DNA from: Listeria costaricensis
Lineage (GTDB): Bacteria > Bacillota > Bacilli > Lactobacillales > Listeriaceae
Assembly: GCF_900183385.1 (NCBI RefSeq)
Contig: NZ_FXUT01000004.1
Coordinates: forward strand, 62,001-126,000
DNA length: 64,000 nt
Direction: 5' to 3'
The position numbers and the translations under genes were made by a program. Positions 44,971 to 53,118 of this stretch are shown one piece after another. Every line of letters starts with the position of its first letter. Position 1 is the stretch's first letter. Under the pieces are notes generated by a model. The model had not been told where the DNA came from. It searched no databases and saw nothing but the letters and a program-made list of their open reading frames with translations.

Positions 44971-46374
44971 ATGGAAAACCAAATCGTAAATAATCCAGTT
45001 GTTGCTGATAGAGGGAATAAATTGAAATTGTCGGAGAAGGTGACTTATGGCGTGGGAGACTTGGCTTCCAACCTGGTCTGGGGGCTTGTCGGGAGTTTTC
45101 TTCTTTACTTTTATACGGATGTGGTGCTGATCCCTGTTGCCGCAACCGGAACACTGTTCTTGCTGGCACGTGCGCTTGATGCTTTTATTGATCCGGTAAT
45201 TGGTGCATTTGTTGACCGGACGAATACAAAATGGGGGCGTACGCGGCCATATATGATTTTTGGTGTCATTCCGCTTGTCGCAGTGTTTATTTTAACGTTT
45301 AGCTTTATCGATGTTTCAGATGCAGGAAAAATAGTCTACGCGTATATCACGTACATTATTGTCGGCCTGCTTTATTCATTTGTGAATGTGCCATACGGGG
45401 CGTTGATGCCACTTATGACTAGAAACAGTCATGAGCGCGCCCAAATGTCGAGCTTTCGGATGGTCGGGATGGCAGCAGGGAACATTATTGTAACGGCCTG
45501 TGCGATGCCGCTTGTCGGTCTTCTGGGCGGGGGCAATGAACGCCAAGGCTTTTTCTGGACGGCATGTCTGTTTGGTGCTGTGGCGATTATCAGCTTTCTA
45601 TTTGTCGGTCTGAAATGTAAGGAGAGATATGTTGCAGCTCCACAAGTTGGACAAAAACAACCGCGTCACAGTCTGGTTAAAACTTATAAGGAAGCCATGC
45701 ACAATACACCTTGGCTTTCGACGATCATTTTTTCACTATTCATGTTCATCAAAATTGGTCTTGTGGCAGGGATTACGATTTATTTCTGCATGTATGTGCT
45801 GCACAATCCAGCCTTTATTTCGATTCTTTTGCCGCTTTTATATGTTTCCATGCTTCCGGCCGCAGCGATTACGTCACTGGTCATTAAAAAGCTAGGCTAC
45901 AGAAAAGGGAATATCCTGGCCATTCTAATTTATATTGCAACATTTATGATTTTGCCGTTTTTTGTTGATAATCTCGTTGTTTTCGTTATTATCTACTTTA
46001 TTGGAAATGTGTTCGGCAGTATCAGTAGCGGTGCGGTATTTGGCATGACGGCTGATTCGGTCGACTACAATGAATGGAAATTTGGAAGCCGCAATGAAGG
46101 AACCATGTATGCTGGCTATAGCTTTGCAACTAAGGTGGGCATGGCCATTGGCGGTGCAGCGGTGGGCTACATCCTCGCTTTTGCTGGTTACGACCCCAAC
46201 CACATCACGGCTGCCACTTCCTCGGCAATCAGCGTGGTTTACTTCCTTGTGCCGATTCTCTGCAGTGTTATTCAGCTGATTGCGCTACTGTTTTATAAAT
46301 TGGATGCGCTCCATCCGCAAATCGTGCAAGAATTGGAAGCGCGTCATGCAGAAAGCGAGCTTCCGGCAGAATAA
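44971..46374 (+). CDS. GPH-family glycoside:cation symporter (MelB-like MFS)
   Basis: 467 residues, twelve membrane helices. Family motifs: YGVGDLASNLVWGLVGSFLLYFYTD at the start, the cation-site loop DALDAFIDPVIGAFVDRT, KWGRTRPYMIFG, and GMTADSVDYNEWKFGSRNEGTMYAGYSFATK late. GPH symporters bring in glycosides, pentosides or hexuronides with Na+ or H+. As the only transporter of the 36.5-46.4 kb locus it should import the glycoside that the dehydrogenases and deglycosidase-like enzymes act on. The start follows AGAGAGGA. Confidence 0.93.
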   Translation: MENQIVNNPVVADRGNKLKLSEKVTYGVGDLASNLVWGLVGSFLLYFYTDVVLIPVAATGTLFLLARALDAFIDPVIGAFVDRTNTKWGRTRPYMIFGVIPLVAVFILTFSFIDVSDAGKIVYAYITYIIVGLLYSFVNVPYGALMPLMTRNSHERAQMSSFRMVGMAAGNIIVTACAMPLVGLLGGGNERQGFFWTACLFGAVAIISFLFVGLKCKERYVAAPQVGQKQPRHSLVKTYKEAMHNTPWLSTIIFSLFMFIKIGLVAGITIYFCMYVLHNPAFISILLPLLYVSMLPAAAITSLVIKKLGYRKGNILAILIYIATFMILPFFVDNLVVFVIIYFIGNVFGSISSGAVFGMTADSVDYNEWKFGSRNEGTMYAGYSFATKVGMAIGGAAVGYILAFAGYDPNHITAATSSAISVVYFLVPILCSVIQLIALLFYKLDALHPQIVQELEARHAESELPAE

Positions 46375-46377
46375 TTT

Positions 46378-46770
46378 TCACAAACTAATCTGCCATGAAA
46401 CACCGAATTGATCATTCACCCAGGCGAATTTCTCACTGAATCCGTAATTGGCGGGTTCCATGAGGACTTCGCCTTTTTTGCTTAGGCCTTCAAAGTAGCG
46501 GTCGAATTCGGTGGTATCATCACAATTGATAAAAATAGAGCTGGAGGGCGTAAAGTCGAAAGCATGCTTGACAAAGCTGTCACTAATGGCGATCTCCAAA
46601 TTTTTGATGCGAATAGCGCCAATCATAATGGTTCCTTCTGGGCCAGGTTGATTGGCTCCATAACGGGCAAGCTGAAGGATTTCTGCATCGTCAAACAGGG
46701 AAATGTAAAATTCGGCGGCAGGTTCAGCAGTGGCATTCTGGAACATTAGAAACGGTGTGGCTTTTTGCAT
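46378..46770 (-). CDS. VOC-superfamily protein (PhnB/glyoxalase-like)
   Basis: 130 residues with the two paired beta-alpha-beta-beta-beta units of the vicinal-oxygen-chelate fold: TPFLMFQNATAEPAAEFYISLF at the start, EFDRYFEGLSKKGEVLMEP in the middle, and FAWVNDQFGVSWQISL at the end. This is the PhnB-like subgroup, usually unassigned in function. It is convergent with the symporter gene, three bases apart. The start follows AAGGAG. Confidence 0.85.
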   Translation of the reverse strand: MQKATPFLMFQNATAEPAAEFYISLFDDAEILQLARYGANQPGPEGTIMIGAIRIKNLEIAISDSFVKHAFDFTPSSSIFINCDDTTEFDRYFEGLSKKGEVLMEPANYGFSEKFAWVNDQFGVSWQISL

Positions 46771-46817
46771 AGGAAACAGCTCCTTAGACTTGGATTTATC
46801 GAAATTATAGCATAAAA

Positions 46818-46833
46818 TGTTTCACGTGAAACT
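46818..46833. other. parS-like site
   Basis: TGTTTCACGTGAAACT, 15 of 16 bases of the parS consensus, between divergent genes. Confidence 0.75.
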
Positions 46834-46890
46834 TTTTAAGGGTAGTGTTAGATGGAGACTGTTCTTTTGGTCAGTTGGGAGGTTTTGATA

Positions 46891-47127
46891 ATGGAGCCTA
46901 AAGGGAAGTTTTTTACATATGCGATCATTCAGGCGACCGCTTTTTTGCCTTACTTATTGTTTATTTTGATGGGGAATGCGTATGATGGCTGGTTGGACGG
47001 TTGGGCACCGCTGATTATTTATTATGTGTTCAATTATACGGGGACATTTCTTTTTAATGCGGCAGGGCGGCGGGATAGTTACCGCTTGTCACCACCGCCC
47101 TATTGGAGACTTTTATTAGAACGATAA
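46891..47127 (+). CDS. small membrane protein
   Basis: 78 residues, not recognised. Two membrane helices (FFTYAIIQATAFLPYLLFILM, and PLIIYYVFNYTGTFLFNAA) and a basic, proline-containing tail (RLSPPPYWRLLLER). The ATG at 46891 has GGGAGG eight bases upstream; a start at 46852 is less likely. No partner gene is obvious. Confidence 0.6.
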   Translation: MEPKGKFFTYAIIQATAFLPYLLFILMGNAYDGWLDGWAPLIIYYVFNYTGTFLFNAAGRRDSYRLSPPPYWRLLLER

Positions 47128-47153
47128 ACTGGAAGCTGCTATCACTGCAAAAT

Positions 47154-47714
47154 CTAAGTGTTTTCGGGAGTTTCACATGATTCTAAATATCCAGACAACA
47201 AGATGGAAGGTGGATTTAATCGCACTGCTCTGTTATATTCTGCGCCATCATCGTCAGGTGGTACTTGTTCTACATTAATAACCACACTTTCTCGTTCGTT
47301 CCCAGTTCCAAACAAACCAGAAGCGTCAAGTCGCTTCATGGCCTCTTCCATGAAATCAATTCGAGCGGTCCACTCACTCTCATAAAGCTCATCATCTGAT
47401 AATTCGAGTGCTCTTTTATCCAACAATTCACTCACTTCACCAAAAAATTCGTCATACCCATAAACGACATAGGGAGAATCCGCACTGTCCCATTTCCACC
47501 AGCTTTTTTCATCATCGGGTATTTGCTGTTCAATAATTGATTTTTCCAAGGCTTCGTAAGACCATGCTGAAATATACGGATGCAGCCCCTCATCAAAAAC
47601 AAATACATAAAAATAAAAATTTTCTTTCGTGGTTTCTTTTAAAGATAAGAAGGCAGCATTAGCAGCTTTGACAAGTGCCTCAATCAATTCCTCGTCGCTT
47701 TTTTTTATATCCAT
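47154..47714 (-). CDS. DUF4303-family protein
   Basis: 186 residues, acidic, soluble. The DUF4303 pattern is visible: an N-terminal helix (IEALVKAANAAFLSL), FYFYVFVFDEGLHPYISAWSYEAL, and WWKWDSADSPY. Members are of unknown function; related folds serve as immunity proteins near polymorphic toxins, but no toxin gene is seen here. The next gene upstream on the plus strand is a decayed membrane protein gene. Confidence 0.75.
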   Translation of the reverse strand: MDIKKSDEELIEALVKAANAAFLSLKETTKENFYFYVFVFDEGLHPYISAWSYEALEKSIIEQQIPDDEKSWWKWDSADSPYVVYGYDEFFGEVSELLDKRALELSDDELYESEWTARIDFMEEAMKRLDASGLFGTGNERESVVINVEQVPPDDDGAEYNRAVRLNPPSILLSGYLESCETPENT

Positions 47715-47744
47715 CTTTCTTTCATCCTTTCACTCAGTCCTATG

Positions 47745-48065
47745 GAGCCCGAATTATTGGTTTGTACTGGGGGGAATTATACCATACCCAATTAATTACG
47801 AAAAGCAATCTTCGTTCTATGTCTGTTCCGACTATCTAGACCGTCAAGGGACTTTCGCACAGGATGTGAAAAAATCTTCACTCTTAAACCCTTGACCGTC
47901 TGGACTTTTGCCGTTCCTGCTTTCGGTCTCTTCATTCTAACGGCAAAACCGTATGCACTGGTGCGGCTGCTGCCGGATCTTTTGACTGCCGCATGTCTGA
48001 TTGTGGTTTTGATCGGCAGTTACTTATTGTATGGCTGGAAAAAATATCAAAGTGTTAAAAAGTAA
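47745..48065 (+). pseudogene. decayed membrane-protein gene (3' remnant)
   Basis: Two overlapping reading frames read as one broken protein. The first ends ...LDRQGTFAQDVKKSSL at 47895; the second (from about 47892) continues LTVWTFAVPAFGLFILTAK and ends in a membrane helix (LTAACLIVVLIGSYLLYGW) and KKYQSVKK at 48065. A frameshift near 47890 and no start codon with a ribosome binding site indicate a dead remnant. The family is not identified. Confidence 0.5.
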
Positions 48066-48105
48066 ACAAAAAAAGCGGCGGATTCGTTGTTGCAGAACGG
48101 TTTAC

Positions 48106-48134
48106 TTGACGTTCGGACTGCTTTGGAATATTCT
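48106..48134 (+). promoter_or_regulatory. promoter of the thioredoxin-like gene
   Basis: -35 TTGACG (48106-48111), 17-base spacer, -10 TATTCT (48129-48134), 24 bp before the start codon. Confidence 0.6.
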
Positions 48135-48157
48135 GAATGTGAGTGAGGTGGGAATTA

Positions 48158-48490
48158 ATGGAAATCATTCACGCGAAAAAAGAAGATTTTGAAGAAATCA
48201 TCGATCGCTATCCAAGAATCCTGCTCAATTTTTGGGCGGAATGGTGTGCACCATGCCGCTGTTTTTGGCCGACATTAGAACAATTTCAGGAAGCCGAACA
48301 AGGCAACATCCAAGTTGTTAAAATCAATGTTGACAGGCAGCGTGAATTAGCAGCGCAATTTAAGATAAAAGGCATTCCAAATTCACTTGTTATCGTAAAT
48401 GGAGAAATCAAAGGTCAGGTTGCGGGGATCGTCAGTTGCGATGAGCTGCGCAGCCGGTTTAAAAGTTTTGAACAAATGAATACTGTTTAA
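48158..48490 (+). CDS. thioredoxin-like protein
   Basis: 110 residues of the thioredoxin fold with the redox motif WCAPCR, the preceding NFWAEW, and the cis-proline segment GIPNSLVIV. It should reduce or exchange disulfides in the cytoplasm; no signal peptide. The ATG at 48158 has GAGGTGGG upstream. It is probably a secondary thioredoxin, since it stands alone and lacks the typical TrxA flanks. Confidence 0.9.
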   Translation: MEIIHAKKEDFEEIIDRYPRILLNFWAEWCAPCRCFWPTLEQFQEAEQGNIQVVKINVDRQRELAAQFKIKGIPNSLVIVNGEIKGQVAGIVSCDELRSRFKSFEQMNTV

Positions 48491-48900
48491 GGGGATTTGA
48501 GGCACTACATGTCTCTAAAGAGGTACGCGCGCTTTTTATTTTAAGCGGCGTATTTTTTTGTTGAGTATTCTATCATGGGAAGGCGCGTTGTCGTTATTCA
48601 ATTTCTTTTCAGACACAATAAGTGTTGATATACACACAGTTTGTATGAATTGACCGGCGTTTTGGTTAGTTCGTTTATGGTGATTATTTTTATTATAGGG
48701 TGCAAATCGATCGTACGCCCAAAAATAGCTAGGATATTCGTTTTTATTCAGGGGGATTATCGCTAAGTAAGGGGATGGATGGGCATTTTTTTAGAATCTC
48801 CGGCTTAAAAATCAAACAAGACACTCGGCAAAAAGGGGAAGTCCGATTTTACCGAATGTCTTGTTTTTTTAAAAATGCTATGGCAGGTAATGGAGCCGAG
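48491..48900. other. 410-bp gap without a supported gene
   Basis: No open frame with a ribosome binding site is seen. The stretch contains T-rich runs and, at its right end, the terminator at 48814-48870. Confidence 0.6.
48814..48870. terminator. terminator downstream of the sophorose operon
   Basis: An AAACAAGACACTCGG / CCGAATGTCTTGTTT stem with a T7 tail on the plus strand and A-rich DNA on the other side. It lies about 30 bp after the leftward LacI gene and can end that operon. Confidence 0.75.
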
Positions 48901-49860
48901 TCAGGTTGATTTTCCGGCGATTAGGGTTGTGTAGATCATGTCGCGCCGGTGGACTTCCTCGCCTTTCAAAAGATGAATCAGGTTTTCTGCCGCAACTGCA
49001 CCGCGGCGGTATTTGGAATAGCCGATCGTGGTGAGTTTTGGATCCAGATATTTGACGATTTCGATGTTATCAAAGCCGACAATCCGGACGTCACGACCGA
49101 TGACCAGTTCGGTATGCTTGAAATAATCATACATGCCGATTGCTGTTTCATCATTCATGGCGAAAACGGCTACTTGATGCTTCCATTCGCGGGCAATGCG
49201 TTCTGCTGCTGCACGTCCGGCTTCTTTGGAAAAGTCACCTGGGATGACGTAGACGTTCTGGTCTTTGAAGCGGGACAGTTCGCTTTGAGCGGCCTTAAGA
49301 CGTTCGTCCGCGTCATACGTGCCTGCTGGTCCCGTGATGAGGTAGAAGTCGCCTTCAAAGCCGTGCCGCAAATGATCGACCGCCAAAATCGAACCGGCCT
49401 GGTTATCGAGCAGAACCGTTCGAATATTCGGGTGTTCGATCTCCCTGTCCAGTACGACCATTTTATGCCCCCGGTTCGCATATTCCAGGATTTCCTCCGT
49501 GCTGAAGGAATGATCTAAAATAATGGCGCCGTCAATCATGCGCTCCGGCAAGAAACGATGCGACTGTTCGCCGCTACAAACGATCAGTTCATAGCCATTT
49601 GCCACCAGTGTTTGCGTGACACCGTTCAGCATTTCACCGTAAAAGGCCCCCGAATAGTCGGTCAGATAGATGCCGATAATATTTGTTTCACGCCGTTTCA
49701 ACGAGCGGGCAGCCATATTTGGCGTATAGTTCAGCTCTTCGGCTACTGCGATGACTTTATTCCGGGTCTTTTCTGTGACTTTCGAGCTGCCGTTTAGTGA
49801 ATAGGAAACGGTGGAGATCGAGACGCCTGCTTTTTTTGCGATTTCTTTAATGCCTACCAT
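48901..49860 (-). CDS. LacI-family regulator of the sophorose operon
   Basis: 319 residues: LacI helix-turn-helix (GIKEIAKKAGVSISTVSYSLN), hinge (NMAARSLKRR), and a periplasmic-binding-type sensor. It is the last gene of a leftward cluster that matches the Listeria lmo1727-lmo1732 / lin1839 type locus for beta-1,2-glucooligosaccharides. Operators with an AAACGTTT core lie at the operon promoter (59164-59177) and before the GH3 gene (55373-55382); this protein is their likely binder. The start follows GGGAG. Confidence 0.9.
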   Translation of the reverse strand: MVGIKEIAKKAGVSISTVSYSLNGSSKVTEKTRNKVIAVAEELNYTPNMAARSLKRRETNIIGIYLTDYSGAFYGEMLNGVTQTLVANGYELIVCSGEQSHRFLPERMIDGAIILDHSFSTEEILEYANRGHKMVVLDREIEHPNIRTVLLDNQAGSILAVDHLRHGFEGDFYLITGPAGTYDADERLKAAQSELSRFKDQNVYVIPGDFSKEAGRAAAERIAREWKHQVAVFAMNDETAIGMYDYFKHTELVIGRDVRIVGFDNIEIVKYLDPKLTTIGYSKYRRGAVAAENLIHLLKGEEVHRRDMIYTTLIAGKST

Positions 49861-49886
49861 AACAAATACTCCCTTACCAAATCAGA

Positions 49887-52800
49887 TTAATAGTGGATTT
49901 CAAGTTGATCGATGCCTGCCAGATCTTGTTTTTTCACACACAGTGCCCCTTCGCGATAAAGGTTGGCAGATTTTTGGCTGATAACGGAACGGCCGTCTGC
50001 TACTACATCGCGACTACCTGTGTGGCGATAGGTGATCTTGCAAGGTTTTCCAGCTAAACGATAAGTCAATGTCAAACCGTCCATCTCTGCTGGAAGTACT
50101 GGATCAAGCTCGATAAAGTCGGCTGTTTCACGAATGCCCAGAACAGCGCTAAGCAGTTGGTGGATGAAGATCCCCGGGCCGCTCGAATAGATGCGCCAGC
50201 CGCCTTTTACTTTGACTTCGCCGCGTTTAATCTTGGCAAAATCGTTCTGAGCTTCATAGCGGTCTTTGAATGCTGCATCTGAGCTACTGAAATAAGCATT
50301 GCTCTGACGCAGTTCTGCATTTTCGACCTGTTCGCCGATGCCGATCGGATTGATGATGTCGAGCATATGGAAAGCTTCTGTTTTTCCGCGTTTTGCAAGT
50401 GCTTCGACAAAACGGATATGCGCATGTACATACTGCAAGCCCACTTCACGTCCAAAGAAGGATGCCTGTTCAGCGCGCAAGAAGTGCCGACTGACACCGC
50501 CAGTATAAGTGGCCGGCTGACTCATAAGACGAACGCCATCTGGATGAAGCAGATGCTCATCGATAATTTCATCGTGAATCAGTGCCTGGTCTGCGTCCAC
50601 AAGCTCTGCAATAATGCTTCGTGTGAGCGGCAGCAAACGGTAGTCAATATTGGTTTTCTTATCCGTCGGGTGAACCATGAATTCCGGCTGTTCAATATCT
50701 TCCAAGTAAAGGAAGCCCGGAATGACTTTATTGCCGTCTGTAAAAATATAATCGTTAAAGCTGGTTTTGATTTTTTCAGCTAGTTCTTTGTAATAAGCGC
50801 CATTTGGAAGCACGTCGCCAAGATTGCGAATCACTTGATAAGTGAGGGCAACCGTCCAGCTGGAACTCATATATTTCTTCTGCTGCTGGTTGGCCGGTTG
50901 AAGCGTGTCATCCCAGTCGCCGTTTCCGTAATTGGACAGATAGGTTCCAGCAATGAAGCGGCTTTCGATCATTTTGATTTCCAGCTCTACGTGTTCAAGA
51001 AGTGTCGCACTGCCGCCTTCCGCATACGGAATTTCAGTGTCCAGAATCGCCGTGTCACCAGTTGCCGCCAAGTAGTCACCTACGATTTTAAGCGGCCAAA
51101 CGATCACGTCGCCATGGCTCTCCTCTTGCTTAAGATCCGAATAGCGGTCGAACATGAACCATTGCGGCCAGTCGCCCGTTTGCTGATATTGCTTGCTGAA
51201 TACGACTTCAATGATGTGTCGCATCGCCGGTTGGTTGCTTGTAGCAAGGAAGAACTCAAATGGCCCCTGACAAACGTCACGTGTGCCCCAAGCGGCGCCG
51301 CTGTGCTGTTCCAGACCGTGTGGCGAACCAAAGTGAACCAGCATGTTTTGCGTGTACCAGTAAAGTGTGGCATTCCATTTGTCGACTGCAAGGGCAGGGT
51401 GAGAAATGTCAAAACCATTCAACAAGTCTTGCATGAAGTGGTTCATTTTTTCTTTTTCTGCTTCAAGCGTTGTATTTTGCAGTGCGGCATATTCGCCTTC
51501 AAGCTTGGCGGAAATATGCAGTTTCAGAGAATTTGTTTCTGCAAAATCAAGCACCTGTAGGGAAGTTGTTCCAGCAAAGTCTTCGCCGAAAATGCTTTCG
51601 TCATGAACTGTTGCCGAGGCGCCAGACCAAGTCATCCGGTAGCCCAATTCTGGATAGATTTTCTTGCTCAGCTGTTCAGGTGCCGCCGAAAATTCCAGCG
51701 TGTCGGCACTTGTTTGTGCTACTTCAAACGCCGTATCATATTCGTTGTCGCCCATTACGACCTGATTTGTCACACGAATTGGGTAGTTTTTCGAGGAAGT
51801 CCATTCCAGTTGCACCTGTTTGCCGCTCGTTGTCAGGAAGTTCTTGATTTCAATCAAATCATCTTCCGTTTTGTAGTACCATTTCGCATAGTTGGCACCA
51901 ATTTCCCAAGCAGACGGCATGGTGAGCAGGTTCCAGCCGCCGTTCTTCTTCAAGTAAATCCGCTGACCGCTCATGTGAAGCAGATTTAGCGGTTCCCGTA
52001 CGTGGGACAACAATTTATTGAGATTGGTGTTGCCGAGAATCAGCTGTGAATTGAAAATCCCGTCCATTTGGCTGGTTGTTGCCAGCGTGTTTTCAGGATG
52101 CAGAATGTCGACCTGATCCGTCAAAATGCCACTGTGCGGCCGTTCCAAACGCAATTCTTTTTCAGGCAGAACGACGTGGGCATGTGAGCCGGTAAAGAAG
52201 GCTAGCAGCTCGTCATCTGCAAATTCTTCAAAATGGCGTTCCGGATAGAGCGCATCCAGTTCGGAAGACGTCAATTTTTCACCAGCAAGTGGCGCATAGT
52301 GTGGCAGATAGGCCGGTTTAATCGTTTCGATCGCCTTGTCTTCAGCTGCGACGATTTTTTTCCATGCGGATTGAATCGTTTCGCGTGGCAAGGTTGCCTT
52401 TACAGCTTCCGGTTGATTTGCCGCCACGAAGCCGTAGAAAATAAAGTGACCGGAATTCTTCCAAGTTTCCGTTTGCAGGGCTGTCATGGCCAGCTCATAC
52501 TGATACTTTTCATCTGCCAATGTGTCCTGCTGCAGGAAGCGAGGATCCTGACCAGTCCGCTCTTCAAGATGGAAAAACTGGAAGCCATCTGTCGAGAAGG
52601 CCTTAACAGTTTGCAGACTTCCGATTTCCATAAACGGAAACGCGCCATTCTGCGGCTGATTTTGCCGGATAGCAATCGATTTATTTTCACCAATAAAGTA
52701 ATCCAAATATTGCGCGTTGAACGCCTCGTTCGTGCGGATCGCTGCAGGGGAGGCAAGCCCAATGTCCTGCAGATAAATGATGTCGCCTTCAAGATCGCCG

Positions 52801-53114
52801 TCAACCGAGACCTCGTAGAAGAAGCCCTCTTCATGGAGACGGAAAACCACTTCATAATGAACGTTTTTTGTTTCGCCCGTGTAGCGAACCCAATTTTCCC
52901 CAAAACGAACAGTTGCTTCATGAGAAAGAAGCGGGCAGATCAAATATTCGTCTACCTTCTTGATCCGCAAGTAAAGCTGCGACATGCGGCGTTCGAGAGG
53001 ACTTTGAACAAATTGATTGAGCATAATATCGCCATAAGTGAGCTCCCGCAGGAACCCGCTTTTATGGAAAACGGCTTTCATATCGCCGACTTGAATTGTG
53101 TGCCAAATTGCCAT
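49887..53114 (-). CDS. GH94 1,2-beta-oligoglucan phosphorylase
   Basis: 1075 residues from the ATG at 53114 (AGGAAG seven bases upstream). Domains: N-terminal beta-sandwich, helical linker, (alpha/alpha)6 barrel and C-terminal beta domain, as in the characterised Listeria innocua 1,2-beta-oligoglucan phosphorylase (Lin1839). The general-acid region is GNGDWDDTLQPANQ, with QHSGAAWGTRDVCQGPFEF earlier in the barrel. It phosphorolyses beta-1,2-glucooligosaccharides to alpha-glucose 1-phosphate. No signal peptide: it works on imported sugars. It begins four bases after the GH3 stop. Confidence 0.9.
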   Translation of the reverse strand: MAIWHTIQVGDMKAVFHKSGFLRELTYGDIMLNQFVQSPLERRMSQLYLRIKKVDEYLICPLLSHEATVRFGENWVRYTGETKNVHYEVVFRLHEEGFFYEVSVDGDLEGDIIYLQDIGLASPAAIRTNEAFNAQYLDYFIGENKSIAIRQNQPQNGAFPFMEIGSLQTVKAFSTDGFQFFHLEERTGQDPRFLQQDTLADEKYQYELAMTALQTETWKNSGHFIFYGFVAANQPEAVKATLPRETIQSAWKKIVAAEDKAIETIKPAYLPHYAPLAGEKLTSSELDALYPERHFEEFADDELLAFFTGSHAHVVLPEKELRLERPHSGILTDQVDILHPENTLATTSQMDGIFNSQLILGNTNLNKLLSHVREPLNLLHMSGQRIYLKKNGGWNLLTMPSAWEIGANYAKWYYKTEDDLIEIKNFLTTSGKQVQLEWTSSKNYPIRVTNQVVMGDNEYDTAFEVAQTSADTLEFSAAPEQLSKKIYPELGYRMTWSGASATVHDESIFGEDFAGTTSLQVLDFAETNSLKLHISAKLEGEYAALQNTTLEAEKEKMNHFMQDLLNGFDISHPALAVDKWNATLYWYTQNMLVHFGSPHGLEQHSGAAWGTRDVCQGPFEFFLATSNQPAMRHIIEVVFSKQYQQTGDWPQWFMFDRYSDLKQEESHGDVIVWPLKIVGDYLAATGDTAILDTEIPYAEGGSATLLEHVELEIKMIESRFIAGTYLSNYGNGDWDDTLQPANQQQKKYMSSSWTVALTYQVIRNLGDVLPNGAYYKELAEKIKTSFNDYIFTDGNKVIPGFLYLEDIEQPEFMVHPTDKKTNIDYRLLPLTRSIIAELVDADQALIHDEIIDEHLLHPDGVRLMSQPATYTGGVSRHFLRAEQASFFGREVGLQYVHAHIRFVEALAKRGKTEAFHMLDIINPIGIGEQVENAELRQSNAYFSSSDAAFKDRYEAQNDFAKIKRGEVKVKGGWRIYSSGPGIFIHQLLSAVLGIRETADFIELDPVLPAEMDGLTLTYRLAGKPCKITYRHTGSRDVVADGRSVISQKSANLYREGALCVKKQDLAGIDQLEIHY

Positions 53115-53118
53115 TTTT

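Noticed and set aside
47154-47714. DUF4303 gene as immunity gene of a polymorphic toxin
   Set aside because: No toxin or secretion-associated gene lies next to it, so the role is left open.
50835-51560. 241-codon plus-strand open frame inside the GH94 gene
   Set aside because: It lies wholly antisense to a long conserved enzyme, has no ribosome binding site, and its product is an unstructured mix of Cys, Arg and Phe runs as expected from a codon shadow.
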